A DNA stretch of 13,821 bases from Prevotellaceae bacterium UBA3849. Its GTDB lineage: Bacteria; Bacteroidota; Bacteroidia; Bacteroidales; Bacteroidaceae. How positions within the stretch are numbered: the stretch's first letter is position 1; every line of letters starts with the position of its first letter. Under the pieces are notes generated by a model that saw only the letters and a program-made list of their open reading frames with translations, had not been told where the DNA came from and did not search any database. The DNA lies in assembly GCA_002392645.1 (NCBI GenBank), contig DGHL01000040.1, forward strand, positions 1-13,821. Reading direction: 5' to 3'. The position numbers and the translations under genes were made by a program. Shown here one piece after another: positions 8,093 to 13,821 of this stretch.

Positions 8093-8395
8093 ATGAAGAC
8101 AACATTCTCAGAAGAAGCAAACAACCTCGTTATGGCCTTCGAAGGAAGACTGGACACTGCCGCATCGGCACAGACAGAAAAAGAAATGCAGGTACTGAAC
8201 GACTGCGAAGGTCGCGACATCGTGCTCGACTGCACAAAGTTGGAGTACATATCCTCAAGCGGTCTGCGCCTGTTCCTCGGACTCGCCAAGGTGGCAATGT
8301 CCAAAGGCAGCAAGATAACGATAAAAGGCCTGTCAGACGACATCCGCCAGGTGTTCGACGAGATAGGATTCACACGACTGTTTGAAATCGCCTGA
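8093..8395 (+). CDS. STAS-domain anti-sigma factor antagonist-like protein
   Basis: This 100-residue soluble protein consists of a single STAS domain, the usual length of SpoIIAA/RsbV proteins. EGRLDTAASAQTEKEM (17-32) is the typical first strand-helix, and YISSSGLRLFLGLAK (52-66) holds the phosphorylation loop. By alignment with SpoIIAA (DSSG), Ser55 is the expected phosphate acceptor; the preceding aspartate is replaced by Ser54. In known partner switches the unphosphorylated form binds a HATPase-fold kinase and releases its partner. The gene lies 20 bases after the phosphatase/HATPase gene and 15 bases before the HTH gene, so the three are almost certainly co-transcribed and act together. 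Confidence 0.92.
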   Translation: MKTTFSEEANNLVMAFEGRLDTAASAQTEKEMQVLNDCEGRDIVLDCTKLEYISSSGLRLFLGLAKVAMSKGSKITIKGLSDDIRQVFDEIGFTRLFEIA

Positions 8396-8410
8396 TAAAA
8401 CTACAAAGTT

Positions 8411-8974
8411 ATGGCAAAGGAAGTAAGCATACAGCAGTTGCAGGCAGAGAATGAAGCCCTGCGCAACGAACTCAGCAAACTCAAGGACGAGCTGATAAGG
8501 CTACTTGGTCGTAACCTCGACCTGTCAGAAAGACTCGAGGAAGATGTGGAACTGCGTCGCCGCACCGAGGTGGCAAAGGAATTGCTCGACGGCAACATCA
8601 CGCGTCAGCGCAATGCCGACCTACAGGACGACGGTCAGCTCATGGCGCTCCTGGAGCTACGTGTGGAGCAGGAGCAGCCCTACAAGCGTGCCGATTTCAA
8701 TTCCACCGAACTGGCACAGTTGCTTGGTGTCAGTCGTGAACGCCTTATCAGGCTGTTCAGGCACAAGACCATCCATCGCTCGCCCGACGCCTACATTGAC
8801 AACCTACGCACCCTGTATGCTCTCCGCCTATTGCGTGAGCACTCCAACTACACCATCGCCGTAGTGGCAGAAGAGGCAGGCTTCGCCAATGTCAGGACCC
8901 TTCAGCGCCGCATCCAGGACGCCATCGGCATGACGCCGGTGGAGTACCGCCTCATGCTCACACGTGACGAGTAG
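8411..8974 (+). CDS. Coiled-coil AraC-type helix-turn-helix protein
   Basis: This 187-residue protein has no cupin or other ligand-binding domain. Residues 3-59 form a long heptad-rich helix (IQQLQAENEALRNELSKLKD and onward), probably a dimerising coiled coil. Residues 90-183 form an AraC-type DNA-binding domain: the first HTH is NSTELAQLLGVSRERLIRLFR (97-117), and the second is TIAVVAEEAGFANVRTLQRRIQ (148-169), followed by the family signature GMTPVEYR (173-180). This domain resembles the output domain of Bacteroidetes hybrid two-component regulators. It is the last gene of the operon, 15 bases after the STAS gene, and is a plausible output or target of the partner switch. What it binds on DNA and whether it contacts the STAS or HATPase proteins is unknown. 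Confidence 0.85.
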   Translation: MAKEVSIQQLQAENEALRNELSKLKDELIRLLGRNLDLSERLEEDVELRRRTEVAKELLDGNITRQRNADLQDDGQLMALLELRVEQEQPYKRADFNSTELAQLLGVSRERLIRLFRHKTIHRSPDAYIDNLRTLYALRLLREHSNYTIAVVAEEAGFANVRTLQRRIQDAIGMTPVEYRLMLTRDE

Positions 8975-9052
8975 TCTTGAGAAACGAACACGAATCTTAC
9001 TAATCTACACGAATCTGCAGGGTTGAAAAATATTCGGGGAATTCGTGTAATC

Positions 9053-9141
9053 CGGGACAAAAAATTCCTGGACTACCACAGATTACATGGATTGACAGGA
9101 TTTTTTCAAACAACGGATTAAGACGAATTACACGGATTGCA
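9053..9141. repeat. 89-bp repeat module A, left copy
   Basis: This segment matches the reverse complement of 11523-11611 over 89 bases with one mismatch (G at 9070 opposite A). It contains the words CACAGATTACATGGATTGAC and AATTACACGGATT, typical of dispersed intergenic repeats in Bacteroidales. No reading frame runs through it. Confidence 0.92.
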
Positions 9142-9147
9142 ACAACG

Positions 9148-9214
9148 ACCACAGATTACATGGATTGACAGGATTTTTTCAAACAACGGATTAAAACGCA
9201 TTACACAGATTGCA
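9148..9214. repeat. Tandem partial copy of module A
   Basis: This 67-base segment repeats 9075-9141 in the same orientation with three mismatches, at an offset of 73 bases. The differences cluster in the last third, and the first 46 bases are identical, which indicates recent duplication or gene conversion. Confidence 0.9.
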
Positions 9215-9220
9215 AGGTTA

Positions 9221-9297
9221 TTTCAATGAAAGAAATTATGATTAATTATGATAATTCGTTTCAAGATAATAATATTACTCGTGTAATTCTACAATTC
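9221..9297. repeat. Repeat module B, left copy
   Basis: The segment from TTTCAATGAAAG to CTACAATTC recurs in inverted orientation at about 11612-11708. Both ends match well. The right copy holds an extra duplication of an AATTCGTTTCAA unit in its middle. Confidence 0.85.
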
Positions 9298-9393
9298 TTG
9301 CGTCCCTACGGTAGCCGCTCGAACTTGTTCGCTTTCTTGCGCTCCATAGGTGCTCAGGCGTATAGCAGAGTCCAAAAGTCGCAAGCCGACTAA
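9226..9393 (+). CDS. Possible 55-residue small ORF across the repeat (doubtful)
   Basis: An ATG frame of 55 codons runs from inside repeat module B into unique sequence, ending with a basic and aromatic stretch (LRPYGSRSNLFAFLRSIGAQ) before the stop at 9391-9393. Nothing in it is a recognised domain, and half of it is repeat DNA. It is more likely a chance frame in a noncoding element than a gene. It is recorded because it directly precedes the smalltalk-like gene. Confidence 0.15.
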   Translation: MKEIMINYDNSFQDNNITRVILQFLRPYGSRSNLFAFLRSIGAQAYSRVQKSQAD

Positions 9394-9420
9394 AAGAACT
9401 CATCACTCATAACTATTTTT

Positions 9421-9534
9421 ATGCTTACACCAGAGAAAAATCAAAAATGGAGCATGATAATCAATGCAGTTCTCACTGCAGTATGCTCAATCCTTTCAGC
9501 CCTCACAATGTCAAGTTGCGCAGGCATCATCTAA
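9421..9534 (+). CDS. Smalltalk-family micro-protein
   Basis: This 37-residue frame begins with a polar stretch (MLTPEKNQKW), has one hydrophobic helix (about residues 11-30), and ends in SSC followed by four residues. From memory it fits the pattern of the 'smalltalk' micro-proteins of Bacteroides and Prevotella: a Trp before the helix, an II...LTA motif and a terminal S-C. These have no established function and often lie beside HU-like DNA-binding and N-acetylmuramoyl-alanine amidase genes. Neither neighbour is present here. A strong terminator 36 bases downstream supports a real transcript. The family name is by pattern and would need a profile search. Confidence 0.65.
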   Translation: MLTPEKNQKWSMIINAVLTAVCSILSALTMSSCAGII

Positions 9535-9570
9535 CAAACTTACATACATACTGAATTTCTCCATAGTCAC

Positions 9571-9610
9571 ATCCCCTTCTCGCACATTGCGAGAGGGGGA
9601 TTATTGTTGT
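9571..9610 (+). terminator. Strong hairpin terminator after the smalltalk-like gene
   Basis: ATCCCCTTCTCGCA (9571-9584) pairs with TGCGAGAGGGGGAT (9588-9601) over 14 positions with a single G-T wobble and a three-base loop. A T-rich but interrupted tract (TATTGTTGTT) follows on the plus strand. It probably also insulates the minus-strand gene pair whose 3' end is at 9685. Confidence 0.8.
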
Positions 9611-9684
9611 TGGTTATAGTATGGGGGGAATCGTTAAGATAGATATTAGCGATAAACATTTGAAAACGGAGGTGGGTTGTATAC

Positions 9685-10524
9685 CTATTCTAATGTAATG
9701 TCACCATCCTTGACTTTGTCTATCGTGGCTTTTCTATGATAGCCATTCTTTGTGAATTCGTTAATCCAAATTAGTCGTTTTGTACCATCGCCATAAGGCT
9801 GTAGTCTGAAATGCCCACTAACCTGAAAAGATTCATCATTAGAGATTTCAGTATACCATTTGCTGTCAAATTGGTAATACTCAAGCCCTGGTACTGAAAC
9901 GGTCTGAGTTTTATTGTTCTTCTTGATTTCTTTTTTTGCTAAAGTTGACCCTTTTCGCAATTGAACCTCCGCCCATTGTCTTAGACATAGATAATCTAAA
10001 ACCATATCGATATAGTCTCTAAGGTTCGCTTCCATGCATCCATCCAATAGAGGCATGACCATACACTCTATTTCATGACCATTGCCTTTGATTTTATCTT
10101 TTGGCGAAGCGCAGATGTAATATGTTGGTATAGACAAATATTTGTCTATATTATCTTGAAACACCCATAGCGTCAAACATCCGTTTTTAATACTATACAC
10201 AACATAACACCCTTCTATAAAGTATGGGCTTCGTACAATTCCGTTCTCGTTGTCTAATTCTTTTAGAATATCTATATGAAATTGAGTGAATTTCATATAG
10301 GATTTATCCATAGTTTCCACGAATGACCTTGAGAAGGTGACCAAGTTTCGACAATTACCTCTGACATAAGCAAGTTCATTAATAGCATGTGCTCTGTCTG
10401 TATCAACTTTCATTCCTTTGTTTTGACACCAGTTTATAATGCTTTGAGGCAAATTTCTGTTGTCCAAGTTAAACAAATATCGGAATAAAGTGATGTCATT
10501 TATGTTTTTTGCTTTTTTTATCAT
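9685..10524 (-). CDS. Hypothetical protein with a VxGHFRLQP-RLIWI motif
   Basis: I do not recognise a named family for this 279-residue protein. It has no signal peptide or membrane segment. Its C-terminal part carries QVSGHFRLQPYGDGTKRLIWI (234-254) followed by NEFTKNGYHRKA. Similar V-GH-R...R-IWI endings occur, from memory, in hypothetical proteins of phages and conjugative elements, but no activity is known to me. A Lys/Asn-rich linker (about 191-207) separates this part from an N-terminal region that may be helical, including a REGION near 160-190 rich in hydrophobic residues and acids. The gene is AT-rich compared with dxs, the phosphatase gene or alaS, which suggests transfer. It begins 14 bases after the stop of the secreted-protein gene, so the two are probably co-transcribed. 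An A7 run lies just after the ATG. Confidence 0.7.
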   Translation of the reverse strand: MIKKAKNINDITLFRYLFNLDNRNLPQSIINWCQNKGMKVDTDRAHAINELAYVRGNCRNLVTFSRSFVETMDKSYMKFTQFHIDILKELDNENGIVRSPYFIEGCYVVYSIKNGCLTLWVFQDNIDKYLSIPTYYICASPKDKIKGNGHEIECMVMPLLDGCMEANLRDYIDMVLDYLCLRQWAEVQLRKGSTLAKKEIKKNNKTQTVSVPGLEYYQFDSKWYTEISNDESFQVSGHFRLQPYGDGTKRLIWINEFTKNGYHRKATIDKVKDGDITLE

Positions 10525-10538
10525 CTATCAAAATAATA

Positions 10539-11225
10539 TTATAAGTCTTCACCGTTGGCACGATTGTATTCGTTGTCATAGAAAATGGTAATGTAATATT
10601 CGCCATAACTTTCACATATACGGAACCATACGGGCTTTTTAGTAATCAAATCCATGCCCAACTTAACAACCATACTTAATAACTCTTGCTCTATTTCCTT
10701 TGTAGGATTGGATAATTGTTCAGGAGTGTATTTCTCTAGGAGTTCACTCCTAACTTTTTCCTGCATCGCCAGGGTATCAATATTATTGTAGTCTGGATTT
10801 TGATAGAACATCGCATCATAATTTTTATTCTCAACAGACATGCCATAGGAAATATCCTCGTCTTCTGACAATGTATAGTCACTAAAGGATGTATATCTTT
10901 TGTTGTTCTTAAACTGACGAATAAGTGTATTGAATCGAATCTTTATATCAGCTTCGCTTTGCGTTTTTGCGTCACAAACCATAATGCGGCATACCTTGTT
11001 ATTGTTTGTACCTATGTATATATGGACATCAGTACCATTAAACTCTCCTTCAAAATATTCATTATTGCCGAATTTTTTAGGAGTATAACCCTTTGCAATA
11101 AGTTTTTGTCTCATTGCAGGTTTGTAACCATCAACGGGGATGCCAAGGAATGTGGTTACATCTTTCTGGGCGTACATGGCAACTGAAAGAAGTGCCACGA
11201 TACAACATGATATTAGCTTTTTCAT
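10539..11225 (-). CDS. Secreted protein of unknown function (signal peptide, FLGIPVDG motif)
   Basis: This 228-residue protein starts with a clear signal peptide, MKKLISCCIVALLSVAMYAQ, with likely cleavage after Ala19; no lipobox cysteine follows, so it should be periplasmic or secreted. The mature part opens with DVTTFLGIPVDGYKPAMRQKL, a beginning I associate with a family of Bacteroidales hypothetical proteins. A pattern of alternating short strands (EGEFNGTDVHIYIG, KVCRIMVCDA) suggests a small alpha/beta fold, and the C-terminal part ends with WFRICESYGEYYITIFYDNEYN. It is first in a two-gene unit with the hypothetical gene at 9685. A good -7 box lies 66-73 bases upstream of the ATG. Codon use is AT-rich. 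No enzymatic motif is visible. Confidence 0.75.
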   Translation of the reverse strand: MKKLISCCIVALLSVAMYAQKDVTTFLGIPVDGYKPAMRQKLIAKGYTPKKFGNNEYFEGEFNGTDVHIYIGTNNNKVCRIMVCDAKTQSEADIKIRFNTLIRQFKNNKRYTSFSDYTLSEDEDISYGMSVENKNYDAMFYQNPDYNNIDTLAMQEKVRSELLEKYTPEQLSNPTKEIEQELLSMVVKLGMDLITKKPVWFRICESYGEYYITIFYDNEYNRANGEDL

Positions 11226-11290
11226 ATTACGGTTGTTTTAATATTACACTGTTCCAAATCAGATATGATGATAATTTGTGTTATCAAGTG

Positions 11291-11298
11291 CAAAGTTA
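11291..11298 (-). promoter_or_regulatory. -7 box of the secreted-protein gene
   Basis: TAACTTTG on the minus strand matches TAnnTTTG exactly and would start transcription near 11284, giving a leader of about 60 bases. The -33 element is imperfect (CTTG about 17 bases upstream instead of TTTG at about 20). Confidence 0.55.
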
Positions 11299-11384
11299 AT
11301 AATTTTTCTCTAAAACAAGATATTTTTATTCAAAAAATCTATTTTGCAGATACGAATAGATACATTTTTTCCTTCCGAATTGCA

Positions 11385-11414
11385 GTGTAAATTAGTGTAA
11401 ATCCGTGTAAATCC
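11385..11414 (+). repeat. Three copies of a 10-bp direct repeat
   Basis: GTGTAAATTA, GTGTAAATCC and GTGTAAATCC follow each other without gap, then GTGG starts a partial fourth. The words are related to the 'gtgtaatccgtg' vocabulary of the larger repeats nearby. Confidence 0.85.
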
Positions 11415-11445
11415 GTGGTTAAGGCTCACCAGTGGTTACAAAAAT

Positions 11446-11473
11446 CTCTTTTCTCTTTTCTCTTTTCTCTTTT
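11446..11473 (+). repeat. Heptanucleotide tandem repeat (CTCTTTT x4)
   Basis: Four perfect copies of CTCTTTT, followed by two further T, form a pure pyrimidine tract on the plus strand. It lies about 220 bases upstream of the secreted-protein gene start and outside any reading frame. Confidence 0.85.
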
Positions 11474-11522
11474 TTACAATATTTCTCTTGCTTTTATATT
11501 GTTTGTAATTATCTTTAATTTG

Positions 11523-11611
11523 TGCAATCCGTGTAATTCGTCTTAATCCGTTGTTTGAAAAAATCCTGTCAATCCATGTAATCTGTGGTAGTCTAGGAAT
11601 TTTTTGTCCCG
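11523..11611. repeat. 89-bp repeat module A, right copy (inverted)
   Basis: This is the inverted partner of 9053-9141, identical in 88 of 89 positions. It is followed at once by module B, whereas in the left array module B comes after a tandem partial copy of A, so the order of modules is permuted relative to a simple inverted repeat. Confidence 0.92.
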
Positions 11612-11708
11612 AATTGTAGAATTACACGAGTAATATTATTTTCTTGAAACGAATTATATTATTTTTTTGAAACGAATTATACTGATTATTTTTAATTTCT
11701 TTCATTGA
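11612..11708. repeat. Repeat module B, right copy (inverted, with internal duplication)
   Basis: In reverse complement this matches 9221-9297 at both ends. The middle has two AATTCGTTTCAA units where the left copy has one. Beyond it, 11712-11738 is another partial copy of the CACAGATTACATGGATT word of module A, in inverted orientation. Confidence 0.85.
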
Positions 11709-11780
11709 AAAATCCTTGTAATCCATGTAATCTGTGGTCGTAAAAAATCGGTGGGGGATGTTTACGGGTAAAAGGGGCAT

Positions 11781-11818
11781 AAAAAAAACGAGGGCGTCAC
11801 ATCACGTGAAACCCCCGC
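11781..11818 (-). terminator. Intrinsic terminator of alaS
   Basis: On the minus strand CGGGGGTTTCAC pairs with GTGACGCCCTCG (one mismatch and two G-T wobbles) and is followed by eight T (11781-11788). The hairpin begins about 37 bases after the alaS stop codon. Confidence 0.85.
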
Positions 11819-11854
11819 AAAGGTATGAAATAAAAAATATGTTGTTTATAAATA

Positions 11855-13821
11855 TTATAGTTGCGCCAGTTCGATGACTTTGTCAACGGCGGACTTTAAG
11901 CCGTCGGCGTTCTTGCCACCTGCAGTGGCGAAGTGTGGCTGACCACCACCGCCGCCCTGGATGAGCTTGCCTGCCTCACGGACTATCTGACCGGCATGCT
12001 TGCCTTCCTTGACAAGGTCGTCAGAGAATGCTACGGTGAGGGTTGGCTTGCCACCTGCTGCGCAACCAATGGCGACAAGCAGACGCTCTGGGAACTGGGC
12101 ACGGAGCTGGAAGGCGATGTCCTTGGCATTCTGTGGGTCGATAGGCAGGACGCCTGAGATGACCTTGGTGCCGTTGATGTCCTGTGCCTTGCTGATAATG
12201 GTTTCCTTTAACTGTGCCGCCTTCTGTGACTTGAACTCCTCTACCTGTGCCTGCAGCTCCTTGTTCTCGCTGATGGCCTTGCTGATGGTATCGAGAAGGT
12301 TTGGCGTGTTGTTGAACAGGGCACGCAGATCGTTCTGAAGGTCCTGGGCGTCGTCCATGAGTTTCTCTACGGCTGCACCGGTGATGGCCTCGATACGGCG
12401 TACGCCGGCTGCGACACTGCTCTCAGAGGTGATGCGCACCATGCCGATCTGACCTGTTGCCTTGGCATGGCAGCCACCACAGAATTCTACTGATGAGCCG
12501 AACTTAACGACGCGGACCTTGTCGCCGTACTTCTCTCCGAAGAGGGCGATGGCACCGAGCTGCTTGGCTTCCTCGATTGGTGTGTCGCGGAACTCCTGCA
12601 GTGGTATGTTCTGACGTATGCGGTCGTTGACGATATGCTCTACCTGGCGAATCTGCTCCGGGGTGACTTTCTCGAAGTGTGAGAAGTCGAAACGCAGATA
12701 GTCGGCGGTGACGAGTGAGCCCTTCTGCTCTACGTGCTCGCCGAGGACCTCGCGCAGTGCCTCGTCGATAAGGTGCGTACATGTATGGTTGCTCTCGATG
12801 GCGTGACGGCGGTCAACATCGACGCATGCCATGAACTCTGCCTCTGGCTGCGCAGGAATCTTGTTGACGATGTGTATGGCAACGCCGTTCTCCTTCTTGG
12901 TGTCGAGAACCTGTATCTCTTCGTTCTCGGAAACGAGTACGCCGCTGTCGCCTACCTCACCACCCATCTCTCCGTAGAAAGGTGTCTGGTCGAGTATCAT
13001 CTCATAGGCGGTGCCCTTCTTCTGCTTCACCTCGCGGTACTTCACGATGTGGCAAGGGTACTCGGTATAGTCGTAGCCTACGAACTCAGACTCTGCTTCC
13101 TTGATGACTACCCAGTCGCCCAGCTTTACCTCTGCGGCGTTGCGGGCACGGTTCTTCTGTTCCTGCATGCAGGCATCGAAGCCTTTCTCATCGACTGTCA
13201 TGCCCTGCTCACGGCAGATGAGCTCGGTGAGGTCGAGTGGGAAACCGAAGGTGTCGAAGAGGGTGAAGGCCTTGTCGCCTGCTATCTCTGTCTTGCCGGC
13301 TGCCTTGGTATCGTCGATGACGCCCTGCAGGAGCTTGATGCCGTTTTCGAGGGTGCGGAGGAAAGAAGACTCCTCTTCCTGCATGACCTTCATGATGAGC
13401 TTCTGCTGTGCAGGGAGCTCTGGGAATGCCTCGCCCATCTCTGCTACGAGGGTAGGGACGAGCTTATAGATGAATGCCTCCTTCTGTCCGAGGAAGGTGT
13501 ATCCGTAACGTACTGCGCGGCGCAGTATGCGGCGTATCACATAGCCTGCCTTGGCATTAGACGGCAGCTGACCGTCGGCGATGGCGAAGGCGATGGCACG
13601 GAGGTGGTCAACGATGACGCGCAGTGCGACGTCTTTCTTCTCGTCGTCGCCGTACTTGCAGCCAGCCATGTCTGCCATGGCCTTGATGAGTGGCTGGAAG
13701 ACGTCGGTGTCATAGTTGGATGTCTTGCCCTGCAGGGTGCGCACGAGGCGCTCGAAGCCCATGCCGGTGTCGATGACCTTTGCCGGCAGTCCCTCGAGTG
13801 AGCCGTCAGCCTTGCGGTTGA
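11855..13821 (-). CDS. alaS: Alanyl-tRNA synthetase, 5' part outside the window
   Basis: This cytoplasmic enzyme attaches alanine to tRNA-Ala and edits mischarged Ser and Gly. About 655 C-terminal residues of a protein usually near 870-880 are visible; the frame stays open through the window edge at 13821, so the apparent ATG at 13760-13762 (in the conserved DTGMGFERL motif) is internal. Visible parts are the end of the aminoacylation domain, the tRNA-recognition region with VIRRILRRAVRYG (13547-13509), the editing domain with HTCTH (His codons at 12785-12787 and 12773-12775) and the CGGCH zinc-site half (Cys at 12470-12472), then a coiled segment and the C-Ala/DHHA1 domain with the glycine-rich IQGGGGGQPHFATAGGK near the C-terminus. 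Nothing is missing or broken in the visible part. The gene is followed by its own terminator. Confidence 0.97.
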   Translation of the reverse strand, partial: NRKADGSLEGLPAKVIDTGMGFERLVRTLQGKTSNYDTDVFQPLIKAMADMAGCKYGDDEKKDVALRVIVDHLRAIAFAIADGQLPSNAKAGYVIRRILRRAVRYGYTFLGQKEAFIYKLVPTLVAEMGEAFPELPAQQKLIMKVMQEEESSFLRTLENGIKLLQGVIDDTKAAGKTEIAGDKAFTLFDTFGFPLDLTELICREQGMTVDEKGFDACMQEQKNRARNAAEVKLGDWVVIKEAESEFVGYDYTEYPCHIVKYREVKQKKGTAYEMILDQTPFYGEMGGEVGDSGVLVSENEEIQVLDTKKENGVAIHIVNKIPAQPEAEFMACVDVDRRHAIESNHTCTHLIDEALREVLGEHVEQKGSLVTADYLRFDFSHFEKVTPEQIRQVEHIVNDRIRQNIPLQEFRDTPIEEAKQLGAIALFGEKYGDKVRVVKFGSSVEFCGGCHAKATGQIGMVRITSESSVAAGVRRIEAITGAAVEKLMDDAQDLQNDLRALFNNTPNLLDTISKAISENKELQAQVEEFKSQKAAQLKETIISKAQDINGTKVISGVLPIDPQNAKDIAFQLRAQFPERLLVAIGCAAGGKPTLTVAFSDDLVKEGKHAGQIVREAGKLIQGGGGGQPHFATAGGKNADGLKSAVDKVIELAQL

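Larger units (their letters stand above)
8975..9684. other. Repeat-rich region between the operon and the AT-rich gene pair
   Basis: This 710-base region starts with short direct repeats containing ACACGAATCT, then holds a modular repeat (9053-9297) with an internal 73-base tandem duplication, a possible 55-codon frame, a 37-residue smalltalk-like gene and a strong terminator. From about 9611 to 9684 nothing further is recognisable. No terminator is evident directly after the HTH gene. Confidence 0.7.
11226..11854. other. Repeat-rich region between the AT-rich gene pair and alaS
   Basis: This 629-base stretch holds, from left to right, the promoter of the secreted-protein gene, three copies of a 10-base direct repeat, four copies of a heptanucleotide, the inverted copies of repeat modules A and B, and the alaS terminator. 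No further gene is supported; the sequence is very AT-rich with frequent stops. Confidence 0.7.

Noticed and set aside
9685..11225. Classical toxin-antitoxin pair
   Set aside because: The first product has a signal peptide and both proteins are larger than usual for such pairs, with no known toxin or antitoxin motif.
9053..11708. Insertion sequence or composite transposon
   Set aside because: No transposase or integrase frame in the interval, and no target-site duplication could be recognised at the repeat borders.
11818..11825. Perfect TAnnTTTG box (TACCTTTG, minus strand) just before the alaS terminator hairpin
   Set aside because: No TTTG at the -33 spacing, and transcription would begin inside the terminator. 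Probably chance in AT-rich DNA.
12734..13801. 355-codon open frame on the plus strand opposite alaS
   Set aside because: It is antisense to the conserved AlaRS frame, has a low-complexity Leu/Val/Glu-rich composition and no domain; it is a by-product of alaS codon use.

Overview
The window looks like a chromosomal piece of a Bacteroidales bacterium, most likely Prevotella or a close relative. The evidence is the protein sequences (Dxs, Asd and AlaRS read like Bacteroidales orthologues), promoters of the Bacteroidetes type (TTTG, about 20 bases, TAnnTTTG), no clear Shine-Dalgarno sequences, a 'smalltalk'-type micro-protein, and many AT-rich dispersed repeats of the 'attacacggatt' kind between genes. 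No RNA gene, CRISPR array or transposase was seen. The genus is inferred, not proven.

Layout. 33-1946 (minus): dxs, the first enzyme of the MEP isoprenoid pathway, with a TTG start. 1947-2327: a regulatory-looking gap with a 22-bp palindrome, four 22-bp palindromic repeat units and the asd terminator. 2328-3386 (minus): asd, of the lysine/threonine/methionine branch. 3387-3576: a divergent promoter region. 3577-8974 (plus): a probable four-gene operon of a CPA2-type cation/proton antiporter with a C-terminal universal-stress-like region, a membrane Cache-sensor/SpoIIE phosphatase/HATPase fusion, a STAS anti-sigma-antagonist-like protein, and a coiled-coil AraC-type HTH protein. 8975-9684: repeats, a 37-residue smalltalk-like gene and a strong terminator. 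9685-11225 (minus): an AT-rich gene pair, a secreted protein of unknown function followed by a mobile-element-type hypothetical protein. 11226-11854: more repeats and the alaS terminator. 11855-13821 (minus): alaS, cut by the window edge at its 5' end.

The most interesting part is 5808-8974. It has all the parts of a partner-switching signalling system (sensor, PP2C-type phosphatase, RsbW-like kinase fold, phosphorylatable STAS protein). Phosphatase and kinase-like modules are fused in one membrane protein, and the next gene encodes a small AraC-type DNA-binding protein with a coiled coil instead of a sigma factor. A reasonable inference is that an extracytoplasmic ligand, or the ion/pH state linked to the antiporter, is sensed and passed through STAS phosphorylation to the HTH protein.

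The second notable structure is the segment between this operon and alaS. Two copies of a modular repeat lie in inverted orientation (9053-9297 and 11523-11708), with an 89-bp part that matches at all but one position. They enclose a low-GC gene pair and a micro-gene whose composition differs from the GC-richer neighbours. This looks like an acquired or rearrangeable island, though such repeats may simply be common in the genome.
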